Notes under the pieces: generated by a model
The model's database searches: none
The model's input: only the letters and a program-made list of their open reading frames with translations
Told to the model about the DNA's origin: nothing
Source of the DNA: CADEDH01 sp965216205
GTDB lineage: Bacteria; Actinomycetota; Acidimicrobiia; Acidimicrobiales; SZUA-35
DNA length: 64,000 bases
Direction: 5' to 3'
Assembly (NCBI GenBank): GCA_965216205.1
Contig: OZ244139.1
Location: 1,178,001-1,242,000 of the forward strand
Shown: one piece after another, positions 59,293 to 64,000 of the stretch
Numbering within the stretch: the first letter of the stretch is position 1
Layout of the letters: the number at the start of each line of letters is the position of its first letter
Position numbers and translations under genes: made by a program

Positions 59293-61575
59293 TCAGCCTG
59301 CCTCGACCTCCTGGCGAATGACGGCGAGGGCGGAGCCGGCCTTGAACCACTCGATCTGCTCATCGCTGAAGGTGTGGTTGCCCTCGAACGACCAGCTCGA
59401 CCCGTCTGGACTCGTCACCGTCACCGTGAGCGGCCGCCCGGGGGCGAGGTCGGCCAGGCCCTCGGTGCCGAGCCGGTCGTCCTCGCCGATCCTGTCGTAG
59501 TCGGCCGGGTCGGCGAAGGTGAGCGGCACGATGCCCTGCTTCTTGAGGTTGGTCTCGTGGATCCTGGCGAAGGACCTGGCGATGATCAGCACGACGCCCC
59601 GGAATCGGGGCTCCATGGCCGCGTGCTCACGCGACGAGCCCTCGCCCATGTTCTCGTCGCCGATGACCGCCCACGGCTGACCGGCCTCGTGGTAGGCCTT
59701 GGCGATGTCGGGGAAGCTCATCCGCTCCCCGGTGAGCTGGTTCTTGCCCATCCCGACGATTCCCTCGTTGAACGCGCTCACGGCACCCAGGTAGAGGTTG
59801 CCGGAGATGTTCTCGAGGTGGCCCCGATACTTCAGCCAGGGACCGGCCATGGAGATGTGGTCGGTGGTGAACTTGCCCTGGGCCTTCACGCCGATCGGGA
59901 GGTCGCTGAAGTCGGTGCCGTCCCAGGCGGGGAACGGTTCGAGGAGTTGGAGCCGGTCGGAGTCGGGCGACACCTTGACCTCCACGTTCGAGCCGTCCTC
60001 CGGCGGTGCGATGAAGCCGCTCTCGCCTTCGTCGAATCCCTGTGGGGGCAGCTCGACGCCCACCGGCACGTCGAGGCGGACCTCCTTGCCGTCAGCGTTC
60101 GTGAGCGTGTCGCTCAGCGGGTCGAAGTCGACCGTGCCGGCCAGCGCCAGCGCCATCACCGTCTCCGGGGAGGTCACGAACGCAAGGGTCGCTGCGTCGC
60201 CGTCGTTGCGCTTCGGGAAGTTCCGGTTGTAGGAGGTGACGATCGTGTTGACCGTCCCCTCGACGTGGTCCTCGCTGCGATCCCACTGCCCGATGCAGGG
60301 TCCGCAGGCGTTGGCGAGCACGGTGGCGCCGAGGGCCTCGAAGTCGGCGAGGAGTCCGTCGCGCTCGATCGTGGCTCGGACCTGCTCGGACCCGGGGGTG
60401 ATCATCAGCTTGGTCTTCGCGGCGATGCCCTCGGCGGCCGCCTGGCGGGCGATCGACGCTGCCCGGGTGATGTCCTCGTAGGACGAGTTGGTGCAGCTCC
60501 CGATGAGGGCGGCGCTGATCTCGAGCGGCCAGTCGTTGGCCCTGGCTTCCGCTCCGAGCTCGGAGATCTCGCGGGCGAGGTCCGGCGTGTGGGGGCCGTT
60601 GATGTGGGGCCGGAGCTCGGACAGGTCGATCTCGATGACCTGGTCGAAGTAGTCGTGGGGGTTGGCGAGCACCTCGTCGTCGGAGCGGAGGTGGTGGGCC
60701 ACAGCGTTGGCTGCGTCGGCAGTGGCTTCACGGCCCGTCGACTTGAGATAGCGGGCCATCGCGTCGTCGTAGCCGAAGATGCTGGTGGTGGCCCCGATCT
60801 CGGCTCCCATGTTGCAGATCGTGCCCTTGCCCGTGGCGCTGAGGCTGTTGGCCCCCGAGCCGAAGTACTCCACGATGGCCCCGGTGCCGCCCTTCACCGT
60901 GAGGATCTCGGCGACCTTGAGGATGACGTCCTTCGGGGCGCTCCAGCCGCTCAGCTCGCCGGTCAGGTGGACACCGATCATCTTGGGCCACCGGACGTTC
61001 CACGGGAAGCCGGTCATGACGTCGACGGCATCGGCACCGCCGACGCCGATGGCGATCATGCCGAGACCGCCCGCGTTCGGGGTGTGACTGTCGGTGCCGA
61101 TCATCATGCCGCCGGGGAAGGCGTAGTTCTCCAGCACGACCTGATGGATGATGCCGCTGCCCGGCTTCCAGAAGCCGGCGCCGTACTTGGCGCAGACCGA
61201 CTCGAGGAAGTCGTAGACCTCGTCGTTGTTGTCGAGTGCGGCGAGCAGGTCCTTCTTGCCGTCCTCCCTGGCCTGGATCAGGTGGTCGCAGTGGGTGGTG
61301 GTCGGCACCGCCACGTTGTCGAGGCCCGCGGTCATGAACTGGAGCCAGGCCATCTGGGCCGTGGCGTCCTGCATGGCGACCCGGTCGGGGCGGAAGTCGA
61401 CGTAGCTGACGCTGCGCTCGACCTCGGCGTCAGCACGATCGAGATGGTTACCGAGGACCTTCTCGGCGAGGGTGAGCGGTCGGCCGAGGCGTTGACGCAG
61501 GCCGCCGACCCGTTCGTCGAGTGTGGCGTACACCGACTCGATCAGTTCGATGGGGGTATCGGGTCCTACGGCCAT
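59293..61575 (-). CDS. acn: Aconitate hydratase (mitochondrial-type)
   Basis: 760 residues. Family segments: TTTHCDHLIQAREDG, GMMIGTDSHTPNAGG, GSCTNSSYEDITRAA (first cluster cysteine), and ANACGPCIGQW (two further cluster cysteines), followed by the swivelling-domain part QGKFTTDHISMAGPW and GEGSSREHAAMEPR. It isomerises citrate to isocitrate with a 4Fe-4S cluster. The size and N-terminal start fit the mitochondrial-type/AcnA-Mito branch rather than the long AcnA (about 890). It is divergent from a GntR regulator with a 117-nt gap containing TTGTAT repeats. Confidence 0.96.
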   Translation of the reverse strand: MAVGPDTPIELIESVYATLDERVGGLRQRLGRPLTLAEKVLGNHLDRADAEVERSVSYVDFRPDRVAMQDATAQMAWLQFMTAGLDNVAVPTTTHCDHLIQAREDGKKDLLAALDNNDEVYDFLESVCAKYGAGFWKPGSGIIHQVVLENYAFPGGMMIGTDSHTPNAGGLGMIAIGVGGADAVDVMTGFPWNVRWPKMIGVHLTGELSGWSAPKDVILKVAEILTVKGGTGAIVEYFGSGANSLSATGKGTICNMGAEIGATTSIFGYDDAMARYLKSTGREATADAANAVAHHLRSDDEVLANPHDYFDQVIEIDLSELRPHINGPHTPDLAREISELGAEARANDWPLEISAALIGSCTNSSYEDITRAASIARQAAAEGIAAKTKLMITPGSEQVRATIERDGLLADFEALGATVLANACGPCIGQWDRSEDHVEGTVNTIVTSYNRNFPKRNDGDAATLAFVTSPETVMALALAGTVDFDPLSDTLTNADGKEVRLDVPVGVELPPQGFDEGESGFIAPPEDGSNVEVKVSPDSDRLQLLEPFPAWDGTDFSDLPIGVKAQGKFTTDHISMAGPWLKYRGHLENISGNLYLGAVSAFNEGIVGMGKNQLTGERMSFPDIAKAYHEAGQPWAVIGDENMGEGSSREHAAMEPRFRGVVLIIARSFARIHETNLKKQGIVPLTFADPADYDRIGEDDRLGTEGLADLAPGRPLTVTVTSPDGSSWSFEGNHTFSDEQIEWFKAGSALAVIRQEVEAG

Positions 61576-61652
61576 GGTGGGGCTCCTCGTCTCGGGTTCT
61601 CGGGCGATCTCGCAGGTCGACGCGTTCCCTTCAGGGTCGACGCCTGGGCTTG

Positions 61653-61692
61653 TTGTTCTCTTGTCTTCGTCTGTGATACAACTCTAATACAA
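61653..61692 (+). promoter_or_regulatory. Shared aconitase/GntR control region with TTGTAT direct repeats
   Basis: TTGTTC (61653-61658), 16 nt and GATACA (61675-61680, with upstream TG) make a promoter for the GntR gene whose start would coincide with its GTG, so a leaderless transcript is possible. On the minus strand TTGTAT occurs twice around TAGAG (61674-61692), an operator candidate that would cover both this promoter and a TAGAGT -10 for aconitase. Confidence 0.45.
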
Positions 61693-62472
61693 GTGAGCAG
61701 GATCCGCTACCGACAGATCGCCGATGACCTCCGCCGCCGGATCGGCTCCGGTGAATGGGCGGCTGGTCAGGTGCTGCCCAGTGAAGCTGCTCTCGGCGTC
61801 GAGCACGGTGTGAGCCGCGTCACGATTCGCAAGGCCCTCGAGGTCCTACGATCCGAGGGCCTGGTCGACTCCCGTCAGGGCTTCGGTTGGCTCGTCGCCG
61901 CCGAGACACTACCCCAACCGTTGGCCAGCCTCGTGACCATCGAGCAGCAGCTCGAAGCCTCCGGGCGATCGTCGAGACGTCAGGTCCTCGACTTCCGCTT
62001 CGTCGACGCGCCGCCGTCGGTCGCGGCGAACCTGGGACCGCGGGTCCTCGAGGTGCGCCGCCTCAACCTGGCCGACGGCGAGCCCTTCGCCAGGGTCACC
62101 GTGTGGTGTCGAGAGGATCTCGGCGCCTCGCTGTCCAAGGTCGATGTGGAACGGGCGAGCTTCTACGAGCTCCTCGACGGCACCGGCCCGACCGACCGCG
62201 GCGGCCCGGCCGGTAGCTCGATCGGCGACGCCACCCAGACCATCGGCGCCCAGAACATCGACGCCGCCGACGCCGCGCTGTTGGGGGTGCCGACGGGCAC
62301 CGCTGCGCTCGTCGTCCGTCGCGTCACGAACGACCTCACCGGGGCTCCCGTGTTGATGTCGGAACACGTGTTTCCCGGCCATCTCACGGAGTTCGTCGTG
62401 GATCTCGCCCGCGCCGACGTCAGCAGCCTGGGCTCATCGCCGGGGCTCCGACTCGTCGGCGGGGAGGGTTAA
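61693..62472 (+). CDS. GntR-family transcriptional regulator (UTRA domain)
   Basis: 259 residues from GTG at 61693; no ribosome site precedes it, consistent with leaderless translation. The winged HTH is IRYRQIADDLRRRIGSGEWAAGQVLPSEAALGVEHGVSRVTIRKALEVLRSEGLVDSRQGFGWLV. The C-terminal UTRA/chorismate-lyase-like ligand domain spans about residues 90-255 (VLEVRRLNLADGEPFARVTVWCRED). It is divergent from aconitase and may control it and itself. The stop overlaps the stop of the convergent hydrolase by a few bases. Confidence 0.92.
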   Translation: MSRIRYRQIADDLRRRIGSGEWAAGQVLPSEAALGVEHGVSRVTIRKALEVLRSEGLVDSRQGFGWLVAAETLPQPLASLVTIEQQLEASGRSSRRQVLDFRFVDAPPSVAANLGPRVLEVRRLNLADGEPFARVTVWCREDLGASLSKVDVERASFYELLDGTGPTDRGGPAGSSIGDATQTIGAQNIDAADAALLGVPTGTAALVVRRVTNDLTGAPVLMSEHVFPGHLTEFVVDLARADVSSLGSSPGLRLVGGEG

Positions 62473-63704
62473 GGCTGGGTCAGGGCCCAACCGGCGAAGC
62501 GTTCGCACGCGTCGACGGCGGCCGCGCTCCGTCGGGAGTTGAACGTGTCGAAGGCGTGCTGGGCCCCCGGGACCTCCCAGTACACGACCGGTGAGCGGGA
62601 GACGGCGGCGAGCTGGTGTGCGAAGTGCTGGCTCTCCTCCCGCCACACCAGCACGTCGAGCGTGCCCTGCACCACGAGGAACGGGGGAGCGTCGGCGTGG
62701 ATCCGGTGCAGCGGAGACAGGTCGCGGTAGAGCTCGGGCACGGCGCTCACCGACCCCGGCATGATCGTCCGCTGGAGGAACCCGGCGAGGTTCCGACGGC
62801 CACGGATCCCGGCCGCGTCGAGGAAGTCCATCGGTCCGTAGAACGGCATGCAGGCGAGCACGCTCGTGTCGATGTCCTCGAAGCCCGGCTGGTAGCGCGG
62901 GTCGTTCGCCGTCAACGCGGCCAGCGCAGCGAGGTGGCCGCCGGCAGACCCACCGGTCAGGATGATCCGGGTCGGGTCGCCGCCGTGGGCCGCGATGTTG
63001 GTTCGGGTCCAGGCGATCGCCCGCTTGACGTCGATCACCTGGTCGGGGAAGCGGTGCGACGGGCCGAGGCGGTAGTTGATCGACACGGCGACGTAGCCGT
63101 TCCGCACCAGCCGGTGGATCAGCGGCATGCCCTGCTGCCGCTTGTGTCCGGTGACCCACGCGCCGCCGTGGATCTGCAGCACCACCGGAAGCGGTTCGTC
63201 GACCGTCTCGGGTTGGTAGACGTCGAGCAGGTTCTTCGTGGGGTGGTCGCCGTAGCGCACGTCGGCCACGCGCCGGATGCCGGTCGTGTCATGGAGGAAC
63301 GGGAGGAGCAGCACCCGCAGCTCGGGCCGGGCCCGGAGGGCGCGGCGACGCACCGGGTCGAGGCGATCGAGGTAGTCGTCGCCGAGGCTCGCCCGGATGG
63401 CACGGTCGGCGGTCGGCCTCGCTCGCAACTGAACCGCCCAGACGAGGGCGAGCCCGGCCCACGACGCCAGCAGCAGCATCGCACCCACCAGTCCCGCCGG
63501 TCGGGCGAGCGCTCCCCAGGCGACGAGCACGGTGGCGGCGATGGCCTGCATGACCAGTTGGAACAGCGGCCATTCGCCGGCGACCAGCGCCGTCACCATC
63601 ACCGAGAAACCGATGAGTCTCGGCCGTCGCACCCGGACGAGCGCAACGGCCGTCGCCCAGGCGCTCGACGCCCCCAACAGCAACAGCAACCAGCCGGCCA
63701 CCAC
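62469..63704 (-). CDS. Membrane-anchored alpha/beta hydrolase (carboxylesterase/HSL type)
   Basis: 411 residues from GTG at 63704; the frame continues to 63857 but overlaps the next gene's region. Three hydrophobic segments span residues 1-100 (VVAGWLLLLLGASSAWATAVALV; ATVLVAWGALARPAGLVGAMLLLASWAGLALVWAV). The catalytic domain has the oxyanion HGGAW motif, nucleophile GGSAGG, an Asp in QGTLDVLV and His in GAQHAF. This is an HSL/BD-FAE-like esterase fused to a membrane part. Substrate unknown. Confidence 0.85.
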   Translation of the reverse strand: MVAGWLLLLLGASSAWATAVALVRVRRPRLIGFSVMVTALVAGEWPLFQLVMQAIAATVLVAWGALARPAGLVGAMLLLASWAGLALVWAVQLRARPTADRAIRASLGDDYLDRLDPVRRRALRARPELRVLLLPFLHDTTGIRRVADVRYGDHPTKNLLDVYQPETVDEPLPVVLQIHGGAWVTGHKRQQGMPLIHRLVRNGYVAVSINYRLGPSHRFPDQVIDVKRAIAWTRTNIAAHGGDPTRIILTGGSAGGHLAALAALTANDPRYQPGFEDIDTSVLACMPFYGPMDFLDAAGIRGRRNLAGFLQRTIMPGSVSAVPELYRDLSPLHRIHADAPPFLVVQGTLDVLVWREESQHFAHQLAAVSRSPVVYWEVPGAQHAFDTFNSRRSAAAVDACERFAGWALTQP

Positions 63705-63807
63705 TCGAGGGTAGGGGACGTGGGTGGCGAGCGGCGTGTGGCAACCTGTTCGCGCCGACCCCTTTGGCCCCCACGAGTTCGCCGAGCACGGAAAGCGAGC
63801 GTCGACC

Positions 63808-64000
63808 TTGGCAGCAGACGACGGAACCGACGGCGTGAGGTTGCTGTCGGGCGGCAATCCCCAGATCCCGAAGGGCGACGGCGACGAGCCCGTGCAGGCC
63901 TACCTGGCAGCGATGCCAGGATGGAAGGGCGAGATCGGACGTCGCCTCGACGACCTCGTCGCCGAGGTCGTCCCCGAGGTGCGCAAGGCGGTGCGATGGA
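63808..64000 (+). CDS. DUF1801-domain protein (3' end beyond window)
   Basis: The visible 64 residues, from TTG at 63808, include SGGNPQIPKGDGDEPVQAY and AAMPGWKGEIGRRLDDLVAEVVPEVRKAVRW, the start of DUF1801 (YdhG/YdeI-like). The fold is associated with iron-chaperone-like or uncharacterised stress functions. It is divergent from the hydrolase. The rest of the gene lies beyond the window. Confidence 0.85.
   Translation, partial: MAADDGTDGVRLLSGGNPQIPKGDGDEPVQAYLAAMPGWKGEIGRRLDDLVAEVVPEVRKAVRW

Noticed and set aside
59179..61692. Plus-strand frame joined to the GntR gene, antisense to aconitase
   Set aside because: Only the part from 61693 shows a real protein family. The rest is a shadow of the aconitase gene.

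Overview
This is GC-rich (roughly 70%) bacterial chromosome with compact, often ATGA/GTGA-coupled genes and frequent GTG/TTG starts. The content (class I lysyl-tRNA synthetase, MaoC pair resembling mycobacterial HadA/HadB, F420-type luciferase-like oxidoreductase, many branched-chain-type ABC binding lipoproteins, Rieske oxygenase, acyl-CoA enzymes) points to an Actinomycetota heterotroph, possibly Acidimicrobiia. That placement is inference; no rRNA is present.

Layout. 1-6203 (minus): a C1 block with formate-tetrahydrofolate ligase, a molybdopterin formate dehydrogenase catalytic subunit read through an in-frame TGA at the selenocysteine position, a NuoE-NuoF fusion, and a separate NuoG-like iron-sulfur module running off the left edge. 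FolD at 8839 continues the folate C1 route. 6384-18076: two orphan substrate-binding lipoproteins that share a CRP-like upstream site, a hydrolase, quinone oxidoreductase, HMG-CoA lyase-like enzyme, Tat/lipobox amidohydrolase and a Rieske alpha / SDR / beta operon. 18183-25865: ketopantoate reductase-like and SDR enzymes, endonuclease III, an ABC exporter pair, a PRISE-like SDR, an EamA transporter and a VOC protein. 26132-36968: a large branched-chain-type ABC uptake cluster with one ATPase pair, two permease pairs, two binding lipoproteins and a DUF3179 lipoprotein. 37032-38933: a DUF2510/DUF732-like membrane protein, tRNA-Cys and tRNA-Val, then a hairpin-rich repeat zone (98-bp tandem duplication and a 61-bp tandem array). 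38934-45827: DUF1330, BKACE, regulators, an emfourin-like protein, a membrane-anchored glutaredoxin-like protein with a second in-frame TGA at its active-site cysteine, a CoA-transferase and an LLM oxidoreductase. 45931-64000: an AraC regulator coupled to a third LivM/LivH pair, LysRS, MaoC pair, a GNAT/acyl-CoA-synthetase fusion, citrate synthase, crotonase, carboxyltransferase, LysR, aconitase, GntR, an alpha/beta hydrolase and the start of a DUF1801 gene.

How it fits together. Formate can be oxidised to CO2 with NAD+ reduction or charged onto tetrahydrofolate and passed to FolD. The transporters and acyl-CoA or aromatic enzymes suggest scavenging of amino-acid-like, carboxylate or aromatic substrates feeding citrate synthase and aconitase. 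The most notable result is two independent in-frame TGA codons at catalytic cysteine positions (formate dehydrogenase, and a UxxC membrane glutaredoxin), each followed by a hairpin in the place expected for a bacterial SECIS. This strongly suggests the organism decodes selenocysteine, although no sel genes lie in this window.
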